The notes below the pieces were generated by a model. That model did no database searches, had not been told where the DNA came from, and saw only the letters and a list, made by a program, of their open reading frames with translations. From Nematostella vectensis (lineage: Eukaryota > Cnidaria > Anthozoa > Actiniaria > Edwardsiidae), in contig NC_064043.1 of NCBI RefSeq assembly GCF_932526225.1, forward strand, positions 8,051,501-8,115,500: a stretch of 64,000 bases of DNA. Reading direction: 5' to 3'. Below are positions 35,601 to 46,128 of this stretch, piece after piece (position 1 is the first letter of the stretch; every line of letters begins with the position of its first letter). A program made the position numbers and the translations under genes.

Positions 35601-38600
35601 GTAGGTCTAGCTGACTCTCCACGAGGGTGTCCCTCAACCTCTGTGACGACTTCTTGGTGTTGCGGATCTGGCCAAAGTAGCCCCCCTCTGCCTTGAGGAG
35701 TTCTCCACCACACAGGGCCTCAAGTTGCTGCATGGTCACCTCTTCAGACATTTCGATTCCAGACATTCTCTGGACAACCTCCTTCAGGACTAGTAAGTCA
35801 AAGCTCTTGCCTGACTTGAGCTGGTTACCCACGTACTGTAACAGCCCAGTGAGGTCGATGGGATACTTCCGAAATGCGGTACCGCAAAACGTGGCTAAAC
35901 CTGGAGAGGAATTTTAATCTATTTCAATCTTTCTCTTTTGATTCAGTAAATAAGCTATCAGCTACATTGTAAGTTTTTTGTTACTCCAGAAAGAAAACTT
36001 ATGATTCTCCTTATGCCAAAGAAGTCCCAAACTGTGTCAGTTTGTGTGATCAAGACGGTGTCCAGATATTAGGCAAGTCTTAAAGGTGAACCATAGGCAA
36101 CAACTAGGCAACAAACTTAGTCATCATACAAACGGTTTCATGATTGCATAGCATTTCTGCTGTATAAGGGAGGAATGCTAAATACCTGGAAGATGCTAAA
36201 TAACTTAGCACCTCAGTGATTTTCACCCATATTAAATGCAGTTGTTATTGCACGACACAGGGTTAAAGTATACAGTAATTAACTCAAAGCTCAAGCGAGT
36301 ATACCAATCATACCAGTGAGTTAAAGGCGCATTGTCACCAGTTTACTTCGGGTCGACTACGTAGCAATCTCCGATGATTTTTAATGAAAAATGTGAAAAA
36401 CATTTCAAAATATTGAAAGAAGCGAGTCTATTGGAATTTTTTTTGAGGATGTGGTTGATAATTTAGAGCGGATGGCCTGTTTAATATCTCGGATTTTAAT
36501 AGATTCTTTTGTCTTTTAATGGTTGAGGTTTCCGTCGGACCTCCGGAAGTAAACTGGTGACAATGCGGCTTTAACCAAAGCATCTAAAAAATTGGGCCTT
36601 AATACTTACTCTTTAACCAGTCTGAAATATTTGTATCTTCTTGTTTCATCCTCTCTCGCTCCGGATTTGCAAGAGCCTCAATAATGCAAACTGTAGACAC
36701 AAGGTCAAGGCAAATGGAATCATGTGATCGTGAACAAGATGAAGACTAAGCAGTATTCTTGATCTTGCAGGGATTTTCAATCGCCCACATCCCATAAACA
36801 TGGCACATCTACCAAATGATAATCATTATTTCTTCTGTACCTCTACAATAAACTTTTTAGTTATTTGGCTGTACAGTTCGGCTCTATAGTATACGCAAAT
36901 GGCACAATTTTTTTACCTTTCTTGTCTATGACTATGAACACTGAAATGAGAACTTCTGGTTTGTTTTAAATTTAATGCCTGATGAAGAAGCAATTAAGGA
37001 TACAGGCTAGGACATCATAGGCCAGCGGGGTAAGATACTTCAAGGAGTCTACCACAGGGACTATGAAGTTGTCGTATTTCTGGATCTGAGTGAGCAGCTA
37101 GACAAAAGATGTTAAAATTGCACAATTAGTATGACACAAATAATATAACAAATAAGTAGAAATGTATAATACAAAAGGTGATTGGTGAGATGGGATGCTA
37201 ATAGCAAACATCTACTAAGGCCTAGATTAAACAGCGCAAGAATCCCTATGATGAGGTTTGACCATAGAGCAGTTCCACACTTCTTAAATTTTATTAATCC
37301 AATTTTGCGTGCAGAAAACAGGATGTTAATCTTGTGACTAGAATCATTTTATATATTGAAAAAGCCAGTAAACACATTATGTGTTTGTTATCGTGATGGC
37401 ATAACTGGAAGGTAGAAACCTGTCCTATCATCTGTAAGCCCCTTTGATTTTTTCCAGATAACTCACATATTCGAAAACAACGCCAGGGTTGCTATGGCTT
37501 ATCTTGCCAATTTGTCGACCAGAAGGCTTAACATTCTCTTTAGTCAGCCGCCTGTGAAAATCAAACCAAAAAAAGGATGAGGGAAATTTTCACCCTATAA
37601 CAAAGAGAAAGAAGATATTTTTTCTTACTTAGTGATGTATTTTGCCCGCTTGATTGTAGCAGCTTTGACTTTGATCAGTTCCATGTTGCTGTTATAAGAC
37701 TTGTTCTTCCATTGTCCATACAGACGATACCTTGTAAAACAGTAAACAAAAAAAATATATATATATTGATATATACACTATAAGTTTATATATTATTATA
37801 ACTATACTAATAGATTTTATATTAAGTAAAATAATAGCACTTCAAGTTGCCCAAATGTCAGTGGGGGAACGAACATTGCTATGCAAAGTCTGTTGCCGCA
37901 AGTCAGAATCCCACAAGATTGATATAGGAAGAGACATTTGACATTGCCATGGTAACAAAGGCAGTGCTAAAATCAATTGACTTCTTCCATTTCAAAGAGT
38001 GAAAAAGGGCCATGTTATGGCTTGGAAATGCAGACATTACCTTATTTGGTAGGGGTAGCACTTCAACATATTCCATAGCTCTTCTGAAAGGCTTGAATTG
38101 CACTCCAATAGAGAGATGGACGGCAGTAGAACCTCATCCAGTAAGGTAAGGAATCCACACCACACACTTTGAACCTTTAGTGGTATATTAAAGACAACCT
38201 TTAATTAGACAAATAAATAAGGTCTTTCTGAGGCTCAGTTTTGAAGCATTACCTCTTCTGAAGATGTACTAGCGCCATCAAACACCATAGGGTTCTGTAA
38301 AAAAAAAAAACTTTTATTTTGTCATCTGCATTACTACAGTATGCACTGCACTGCCCTGCACTGCACTGTATGAGTGTGACAGAGTCACTAACATTATTTA
38401 GCGTAACTGTCTAGAACATTGTTTATGTGCAGGCTCACATGCTTGGAACATTGTCAAAACTAATACACATACATGTTGTTAGAAAATACTAGAATTGGAT
38501 AGTTGTCTCAGCAGTTTACAATAACAAAATGAATGATGTAATCTTTCTTATATTAGTAACAGCACTTATGATGTTATTAGGCATATTGAGAAACACCCAA

Positions 38601-41600
38601 AGGTATATAAGGGGTTTGCTTGTGAGGTAGGGGGGCAAAGTGGCAAGTTAAGTGGAGAGCATAGTGGCTAAGCTACAGTAAGTGTAAGTGAATGGTGAAA
38701 TAGCACGACAGTGAAATTCATATAGAGGGAATCTGAGACAAAATAACAGAATCATGTAAAGTCTGTTGTGTAATAGATTGTGTTGGAGTGTAGTCATTCT
38801 AGTCCACAACAATGATGTAGCATCAGACAAATCTCGATATCCAAATAGCAAATACTCAGTTGCCGATCAAATAAATTTACCCTATAGTAAGTAGTAGATT
38901 ATTATCAAACTTCATAAGAGGTAGGGATTTACAAATAAGACCATAAAATTAAACACATAAATTCACTTGGGTGAAATAAATAAGCCTGCTCACCCCCTCC
39001 CAAGTGAATTTAATTTATAAATTATTAATGCGGGAGGCCCTTGTTGACTCCTAAGCGATTTTAGAAATGGTAAATTACTAATGAACCAATACAATATTGC
39101 TTGCAATGGTTTAAATGACATTGTTTTCCCCTGTTATCTCCTACCTCCTTGAGAAAGCCCTTCCCAACCCTGAGGATCTTGGCCAGGAGGATAGGGTCGC
39201 ATGACAGGTATGGGCCAAGGCGGGTCACCATGGGGAACAGCTCCTTTGACAGGTCGTCAAATGAGTGCGCCTGGGAGGGGCCTCCGGATACTGCTCTGTA
39301 GGGACGACCACGGGCGGCCTTAGAGGCATGACTGGAATTTGAAAATAACATCTTAAAAAAGCATCTTCTATCAAACATCATCCTCAGTAAGTGTCATACT
39401 GGGGGCTAACAAAAAACTACCCTTGCAGTTGTGCCCCATAGAGGGAAGGGGCCTTTCGGGCTATTTTTAGAACACTATTATGGGGAATTTAGACATTAAT
39501 CTTGAGTTTGGGAGAGTTCTTTTTGGTACAGTAGTACCTAGTTGAAGCTTAAGAAAAATGCTTGCTAAATAAAAGAGGCAGAAAGATTGTAACAATGAGT
39601 CATTGTTCTTTGAATAAAAAATAGGCATTACATGCTAAAGAAAAACTTAGTGGAATAACAGCCTCATCAGGGGCGTGGCTGGAGTTATGTCAAATGGGTG
39701 CAAAAGTTTGTTTACCCAGGAGAAAGCCTCCAATCATTTTAAATCAGTTATAAGATGAAAATTCCCACCTTCTATAAAGAGGTTCAATGGTTGAGTGGAC
39801 AAGCTTGCACAAGGCATGTGCTATCGGCAGATGTGCGACAGTGGCATGGGTTGGCAACTTGTTCATTATACACTTGGCATCACTCCATCCACCAACCATC
39901 AGCAGCGCTTCGCACAAGCCAAACTTCTGGTTGTCTGGAGGCTGGAAGAGAAGTATCAATGAGTATTTCAGTAATTATTTGCCAGGAAGGGAGAGATGAC
40001 ATTGGGCATACTGTGCCCAATAATTTTCTATTTGTTTTGTTTACCCGCTTGATTAATTAACTTGAAATCAAACACTTTAGGGTCACTGACCCTAGCTATA
40101 AAGCTCTAATTATCAGAAACAACCAAATTATTTCACAAACGATTATTTCTACAAGTTACCAAGCATTTATCTCATGCTTGGAAAGACATCGGGCGTAAGT
40201 TTATATGAACACATTATATTGTCAATTCTACCGCAATTATTGTATAAATTAGATCCTGATTCCTACTTTCCTATTTTGCAATTGTAAACAGTTTTTACTG
40301 AACGATCATCGACCAGCCAATAAAGAAAATCAACTAAAAAATCTGGTACCATCATAACCCTGTGTGTTAAGTTGTGTGAACTGAATTTATCCCGGCAAGC
40401 ATTCCGGCGGTAAACTGAGGAACAAGCGACATATACCATACTTACCAGATCTGGCTTTTCTGGTTCTTTAGGGACATCTTTTTCCTTATTTTCATCATTA
40501 TTAGCAGACACATCCTGGAAGTGAGCATCATTTGTAAAACTTGTGATACTGTGCTAAACACATTTATTAGAAAGCTGAAATATGCATTTTTTCTACAGAA
40601 TTACTGCATACTTTGGATGAGTGTGAGAATAGAGATGCCAAAACATATTTCAGGTTAAAGTCTTATCGATTAAGCTATAGCCAAGTACATAATCTATTTT
40701 TACTAATAAAAACAAATTGTATTACATTTCATACGCAATGAAATGTTAACAATAAACATTTATTATTATTACTATTATAGACTTTATCTTCAAGTTTCTT
40801 GCTCACATAATTCCTTCTTTAATCTTACCAAACCCACAGTTATTAGCATAAGCTTACATATTTCCCTATAATTGTTTGTTTCAGTACTGTCTTGTGTCAA
40901 GGTGAATGTTGATAAATAAATAAGTAAATAAATGAATAGATAAAAAAACTCACCGCTAGAACTGTGACATTCATTTTCTGAGCCTCTTGCTTGGCTTCCA
41001 GAGCCATTCTTGTGTGCATCTCTTTAATCTCCCCATCTGATGGACTTAGCTGAAAAATTAAGTTTTGTTAAGCATGGAAGATTGTACAAAAGATGTGTAC
41101 CCAATAAAACAGACAAAATTAGTCAATGGGGATTTAATTGTAGGTAGTTCCTGTCTGTAAACTACAGCCTAATTCAACTCTCTTCTCAAATTCAACTCTC
41201 AATGCTGCTAGCTGTAAATGTGATCAAGGAAGAATAAGGAAGTACATGCTTCTAGCTGTTAATACGATCAGTTTAAAGGGAAAAAAGAAAATGCACTAAC
41301 TCTCTTGCACTAAAATAATTGGAAACTTTTTTTCTGCAACTTAACTTTAAAATGATCTGAGGGTGTCCCAGCTTTGTATCCAACCAGAGAAAAACTGGTA
41401 CCTTTTGCCAATATTTAGCCCTCAATTTGAAACATAATTGAGGAACAGCTAGTTGCAGATAGCAGTTTAACAGTTTAAATCTAAGATAAAAGTGGATCAT
41501 AATGGATGACTCTGTTTGCCAAAACATGTCACCAGGAAGAAAGGTAGGGTGTATAACAGTAGAATGTTAGTTCTAGGACAAAAAGGTACCATTTGTGGTT

Positions 41601-44600
41601 TGTTATTACTAATGATCCTTGCTCTTTTTTCATGACCCAGAAACTCTTCTCCTTAGACACCAAGTGAAACCTAGTTTTTTTAATACTGGGTGTTTAAACG
41701 AAAATTGAGTAACCAATTGGACTTACATATCTGTAAAGGTTGTCAAGGTGAATGAGCCCACTCTTGATTAGCAGTGCCGTCAGGTGGAATAGCGACTGCG
41801 GCGTCCTGACCCCTGGTTGGTCCTTGTAGAACTGGTATTTGAAGCCAAGAATGTGGCAGAGAGAGGCGGTCTCACTCCGGGACATGTACAATTGAAGGAA
41901 CTGGAGGAAAAAGTCTTGCTGGCCAAGATTACACTCAAATGCCTCAAGGATGATGTCCAACACACGGTTAGGATCAAGATGGAAACGGCCTGCAAGAAAC
42001 ACACCACTTCTTCACTAAGCTCAAATTAAATACTAATTTGCACTTTACGTTTTTTCATTGTTTTTAGAAGAAAAACACCTAAAAACATTTAAACACAATT
42101 ACAGAAGAGATTTCTTATATAACAGACAAAATACTTGTCCTGTTTATGTGAGTTCTACTGTAATGTCATTTTAGTAGTTGATATGATAAGGTACATTGTA
42201 AATGTAGATACGATTAGTCCCTTACCAATAAGGGATTTGATATTCTCCAGTAGAGTATCACACTTCAGTTGTATTCCTGGTTCTGATGACAGTTCCACAA
42301 CAAGCTTAGCATAACCTTCGCTTTCCTCGCGAGTCAGGTTGTACTTTTGTTGCTTGTAGCTAGAAAAAACAACATGTCAAGCATACAACAAGAACACAAT
42401 GTCATACGTACAGCAACAACACAACATAACGTACGGCAACAACACAATGTCATACGTACAGCAACAACACAATGTCACACCTACAGCAACAACACAATAT
42501 AACGTACGGCAACAACACAATGTCATACGTACAGCAACAACACAATGTCATAAGTACAGCAACAACACAATGTCATACGTACGGCAACAACACAATGTCA
42601 TACGTACGGCAACAACACAATGTCATACGTACAGCAACAACACAGTGTCACACCTACAGCAACAACACAATGTCATACGTACGGCAACAACACAATGTCA
42701 TACGTACAGCAACAACACAATGTCATATGTATAGCAACAACACAATGTCACACCTACAGCAACAACACAATATCACGTACAGCAACAACACAATGTCATA
42801 CGTACAGCAACAACACAATGTCATATGTACAGCAACAACACAATGTCACACCTACAGCAACAACACAATGTCATACGTACAGCAACAACACAATGTCATA
42901 CGTACAGCAACAACACAATGTCATACCTACGGTGACAACACAATGTCATATGTACAGCAACAACACAATGTCATACGTACGGCAACAACACAATGTCACA
43001 CCTACAGCAACAACACTATGTCATACGTACAGCAACAACACAATGTCATACGTACAGAAACAACACTATGTCATACGTACAGCAACAACACAATGTCATA
43101 CGTACGGCAACAACACAATGTCATACGTATGGCAACAACACAATGTCATACCTACAGCCACAACACAATGTCATACGTACAGCAACAACACAATGTCATA
43201 TGTACAGCAACAACACAATGTCATACGTACGGCAACAACACAATGTCATATGTACAGCAACAACACAATGTTATATGTACAGCAACAACACAATGTCATA
43301 CGTACGGCAACAACACAATGTCATATGTACAGCAACAACACAATGTCATATGTACAGCAACAACACAATGTCATACGTACGGCAACAACACAATGTCATA
43401 GGTACGGCAACAACACAATGTCATACGTACGGCAACAACACAATGTCATACGTACAGCCACAACACCATGTCATAAGTACAGCAACAACACAATGTCATA
43501 TGTACAGCAACAACACAATGTCATACGTACGGCAACAACACAATGTCATAGGTACGGCAACAACACAATGTCATACGTACGGCAACAACACAACATCATA
43601 CGTACAGCAACAACACAATGTCATACGTACAGCAACAACACAATGTCATACCTATGGCGACAACACAATGGCATGCGTACAGTAAAAGAGCTGTTACTTG
43701 TAGTTATAACAACAAATGCAAAATTTACAGCAGGGAATACTTTTTGGTATTATTTGTCTGATGCTAGTAAGCTGGCCAATAAAACTCCCATTAGTTGAGA
43801 AAAAGTCACTTATAGATATAACTCTTATTGTGTTTATGTTAAGATGATTTTTTTTCTTTGTTTATGATTAGATACAAAGTATCTGGCCTGTGTATGTATC
43901 CAAGTGAACAAATTCAAGGACCTTCAGCACTTGTGAAAGTTAATACAAGTTTACTTGAAGGCTGACATTTGCTTGTTCTAAACATCAATTCTAGCTTTCT
44001 GCCAATGATCGGTACATAGCAGCTGGTCAAATGGCATCCTTGTAATGTAATTTGCATAGAAAGGCTAGCCTCCCACTATCTCATGAATAGAGCATAAAGA
44101 TATAACTCGTAGATAATGATTTGTGTGAATTTGTATGTCCTTAGAAGTCCTTCACTGATGCGGGTGGGAAGCCTGTCTTCTAAGTACTTACAACAGCTTG
44201 GTCTTAGTCTTGACATATTTCTGGTTAAAGGCTTTTTGTGATTGAATTAACCCAACAGCATCCAGCGTCTCCATGTCCAGTCTCTCTTTGAGCAGCACCA
44301 CAGGGATGATACACTGAAAGGGGATGATAGACTAGAATAAGGGGCTGATAGACTAAAATAAGAGGATGATAGACTAGAAAAAGGGGCTGATAGAATAAAA
44401 TAAAGGGACGACTGTAATAATCAGAGTTTATCAACATTCTATACTCTAATATTCTGGACGAATAAATAAAACAATGTCAACCGAATATCTGGTGACTGGT
44501 GACCACATCTTGTTCTTGAAAACATGAATTAAAGTAATTAAAAATAAAGAAGATGAAGGCTTTTGCAAGTCTTTTTTGTAATTCGACATTGGTTTTTACA

Positions 44601-45985
44601 TTGCATATTTGAGAGCCTCAGCATTCTGAAACACTAACCACTGATGCAGCAACAAGGGAAAGAAATCTTTCTCGCCTCTCCTTCTCCTCTAAGCACTGGC
44701 TCTCCACATCTGTTTTACATGCCAATTAAAGGGCAGCGAAGCAAAACACCATAAGCCTCAACTGTGAAGACAACTCAATCTACTAATAATTGTCAAATAA
44801 TGATTATGAAGCATTAATATGGTACCCATGATGCAAATCAGGTCGGCAAGCATTGACACACTGTTGCGATGGATGTCCTGCAACAAAAACAAAAACATTT
44901 TCAGTATGACATTATCATAATAACTTTTGAAAGAGGTAATTTCAAATGGTGGAAAAATTAAATTATACAGTGTTCTATTTAAACAATCACCTAAATAACC
45001 TCAAATATGTTTTACCACTGTAAGTCTCAAAGATCACACTTCAAAAAATATTTTGCCAATCAAAGATGTTGATCAGGGCTGGTAAGGGTTATTTTTGTGA
45101 TCAGCATATTTTGTTTATTGTGAATCGTGATAAGGACAAATTGAAAACCGTGATTTGTGATTGCTTCCTTCGCTGTGACTCTTGAATGGCAAAATTTGAT
45201 CAGCATGAAACGTTGATGGGTTGGAAGAGATACCAAAACTAAGCAATTGTTTATAAGCATTATCCATTCTGTCTATTTAACTCAAAATATATAGAAAACA
45301 GACATGTCTCTATGATAGCAAAAGATGCTTAAAGCATGATTCAGTCACAAGGAAAAAGGATAGTATTTACTGATCCTACAATAAGAAGTGACCCGATTGA
45401 CCAATGAGTATTTGCTGAGTATTTGCATCGAGACTTCAACTTTGATGCCAGCATAGTAATGTAAGCGACAGTAACTTAACAATCGATTCTTTTTTACATT
45501 TGTATTTATTTCCTGGGCAAAGCCACACAGAGTTTGCATTGCATAGCAGTTTGCTGTGTAACCTCGACAACTTTTACTAGCGTCTTAGACATTTATTGTG
45601 CGTAAACTCACCGCCACCTCTTGCATGACCAACAAGGCATCCTCCTGTCGCAGATCACCGCGAATGACATGCCAGAACAGCTCATATACAACGCGCTTGA
45701 GGTCTGAAAAATCAGAGAGATCTCAAGTGAGAGTTACAACTTAGTAAAACACGCGAAACAACCGTACTTACCGGTTTCTCCGCAAAGAAAATTTGAGTCT
45801 GACAGTTTGCCATCTCTATCCTTGGAGCAACTCTTGAATAGTCTCAAACTGAAATTCAGATATCTTGTTAGGTACATGTAGTCTCAATGCATGTTAGTGA
45901 ATAGAAAAAGTTGTCCCTACACTTCATCTTTGCCGGATTTTTCCCAGTTCTTTATAAAACTTAATGGAACCACTACATCCGCCAT
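21697..45985 (-). CDS. THOC2: THO complex subunit 2 (whole gene, 41 exons)
   Basis: THOC2 is the scaffold subunit of the nuclear THO complex, which with DDX39B and ALYREF forms TREX and couples transcription and splicing to mRNA export. I placed 41 exons by splice sites and phase. Their lengths sum to 4752 nt, divisible by three, giving 1583 aa against about 1593 for human. Residue-level similarity to human THOC2 runs from the first exon ([12 protein letters not shown]) to the last (ARHDPKE in a Lys/Glu-rich tail). Details are in the three block entries. The start is the ATG at 45985-45983. The stop is TAA at 21699-21697. The promoter is shared head to head with GTPBP8. The introns hold several minisatellites and small transposons, but no exon appears broken. 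The least certain borders are the donor of exon 35 (GG|GTTAGT) and the acceptor of exon 37. Confidence 0.96.
21797..21922. repeat. Short CACCCCTTT-type repeat in the last THOC2 intron
   Basis: Tandem short units CACCCCTATAG / CACCCCTTTAG / CACACCCCCTTT, pyrimidine-rich on the plus strand. It lies 22 bp before the last exon acceptor as THOC2 is read. Confidence 0.85.
23331..24544. mobile_element. 1.2-kb non-autonomous DNA transposon with long inverted repeats, THOC2 intron
   Basis: The ends are inverted copies about 145 bp long (23331-23475 against roughly 24405-24544), starting GTACAGGACCCGAAATGATC. The arms contain internal repeats of GGACCCGAAACGATCCCA. The element is flanked by direct AGCAAT at 23325-23330 and 24545-24550, a likely 6-bp target duplication. 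The 900-bp centre has no credible transposase. It lies between THOC2 exons 38 and 39, and its right end is 50 bp from the exon 38 donor. Confidence 0.85.
25115..25297. mobile_element. Fold-back MITE (AGCCCTGTG termini), THOC2 intron
   Basis: Two inverted arms of about 90 bp make almost the whole element. The left arm begins AGCCCTGTGCAAACTGCGCC and the right ends with its complement. No coding capacity. It lies 38 bp beyond the donor of THOC2 exon 37 (25335) in the direction of transcription. Confidence 0.8.
25551..26637. repeat. 24/25-bp minisatellite, ~44 copies, THOC2 intron 36
   Basis: Unit GGTCCCTGGTATACCCTCAAAGTAA, with variants GTGAGG, GTTAGG and AAAAGGGGG. A block containing the rare AAAAGGGGGTCCCTTG variant occurs near 25764 and 26184, which points to amplification of larger segments. 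Confidence 0.97.
28139..28260. mobile_element. Transposon end fragment
   Basis: CAGTGGTACCTCTAT followed by CCTCGGGACCG occurs twice, 52 bp apart. This looks like nested or repeated terminal sequence of a DNA transposon. No partner end is clear. It lies in a THOC2 intron. Confidence 0.4.
29064..29142. mobile_element. 79-bp fold-back MITE with 9-bp target duplication next to a THOC2 donor
   Basis: Near-perfect hairpin: TAGCCTCCCTCGCAAGCG at the left and its complement (ending GAGGGAGGCTA) at the right, with a short loop. TCAGGTTGG flanks it on both sides (29055-29063 and 29143-29151). The right copy stops three bases before the donor GT of THOC2 exon 33 (29155-29154, read on the minus strand). 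Confidence 0.9.
30104..39331 (-). CDS. THOC2: THOC2 exons 12-30 (central conserved part)
   Basis: Exons: 39145-39331, 38253-38294, 38041-38174, 37629-37730, 37467-37551, 37004-37097, 36610-36690, 35506-35900, 35189-35353, 35058-35102, 33575-33675, 33228-33354, 32770-32911, 32424-32581, 31688-31748, 31502-31569, 30999-31190, 30417-30532, 30104-30173. This is the most conserved stretch, the Tho2/THOC2 core known from fungi to humans. Landmarks: [10 protein letters not shown] (14/15), [16 protein letters not shown] (16), [16 protein letters not shown] (17), [10 protein letters not shown] (18), [18 protein letters not shown] (19), RPMFTHQI (20), [10 protein letters not shown] (23), [11 protein letters not shown] and [10 protein letters not shown] (25), [11 protein letters not shown] (26), [19 protein letters not shown] (28), [12 protein letters not shown] (29) and [16 protein letters not shown] (30). 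All phases agree. Confidence 0.96.
30228..30393. repeat. 18-bp minisatellite in THOC2 intron 29
   Basis: About nine copies of ACAAGTATAGACCGTCAC fill most of a 243-bp intron (30174-30416). Confidence 0.95.
31870..32365. repeat. ~100-bp tandem repeat in THOC2 intron 25
   Basis: About five copies of a unit containing AATGCCACCTAAACCTTACC, CCCTACCATTTCTGGTATCA and ACTTCACAG...GCAAGTCTCAGC. The copies differ by small deletions. The array fills the intron between exons 25 (32424) and 26 (31748). Confidence 0.92.
33958..34922. mobile_element. ~965-bp non-autonomous DNA transposon, THOC2 intron 21
   Basis: The ends are imperfect inverted repeats: GTTGAAGCTCTCGTAAGC at the left and the complement of CAGTCGAAGCTCTCTGAGC at the right. 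Internal GTGGTCGTTAACRGAGCTRG and CGCTTACGAGAGCTT motifs are repeated. A TA-rich flank suggests a TA target. No transposase is seen. Confidence 0.65.
36325..36570. mobile_element. MITE with TTAA target duplication, THOC2 intron 18
   Basis: TTAA (36321-36324), AGGCGCATTGTCACCAGTTT ... AAACTGGTGACAATGCGGCT, TTAA (36571-36574). It has 24-bp or longer inverted termini, 246 bp and no coding. The TTAA target fits piggyBac- or Kolobok-type non-autonomous elements. A related copy is at about 60290-60518. Confidence 0.88.
39769..45985 (-). CDS. THOC2: THOC2 exons 1-11 (N-terminal part)
   Basis: Exons 5' to 3': 45921-45985, 45772-45848, 45612-45703, 44826-44877, 44639-44709, 44192-44313, 42226-42359, 41727-41989, 40954-41049, 40446-40514, 39769-39941. 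They encode the THOC2 N-terminal helical region. Landmarks are [17 protein letters not shown] (exon 3), [13 protein letters not shown] (5), [17 protein letters not shown] and KTKTKLFYKQQKYN (6/7), [10 protein letters not shown] and [10 protein letters not shown] (7), [17 protein letters not shown] and [13 protein letters not shown] (8), and [13 protein letters not shown] (11). Each matches the vertebrate protein in order without gaps. The intron between exons 6 and 7 contains the 25-bp minisatellite. Confidence 0.95.
42392..43682. repeat. 25-bp minisatellite, ~52 copies, THOC2 intron 6
   Basis: Unit GTCATACGTACAGCAACAACACAAT with point variants. Because 25 is not a multiple of three, stop-free frames run through all three phases; none is a gene. 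The array begins about 30 bp from the exon 7 acceptor (42361-42360). Confidence 0.98.
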
Positions 45986-46128
45986 TTTGTCTTCCACATG
46001 GTTCGAAAGAACCCGGATGAGAGCGGTAATTTATCGCTGGCGCAAAGTTCTAGGAACGCCTGTGCTAAACCTGTTTTCAGCGACATTTGACAATGTTACA
46101 TTAAAAATAATTAGTTTTTACTCTTTTC
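45986..46128. promoter_or_regulatory. Bidirectional promoter between THOC2 and GTPBP8
   Basis: 143 bp separate the two divergent start codons. Both genes must start transcription in or near this interval unless upstream non-coding exons exist. I see no TATA box at a typical distance for both. The head-to-head arrangement of two housekeeping genes is typical of shared promoters. Confidence 0.75.

Noticed and set aside
42399-43798. Overlapping 111-392 aa open frames of [13 protein letters not shown] repeats in all three frames
   Set aside because: Pure product of the 25-bp minisatellite. All three frames are open and it lies in a THOC2 intron.
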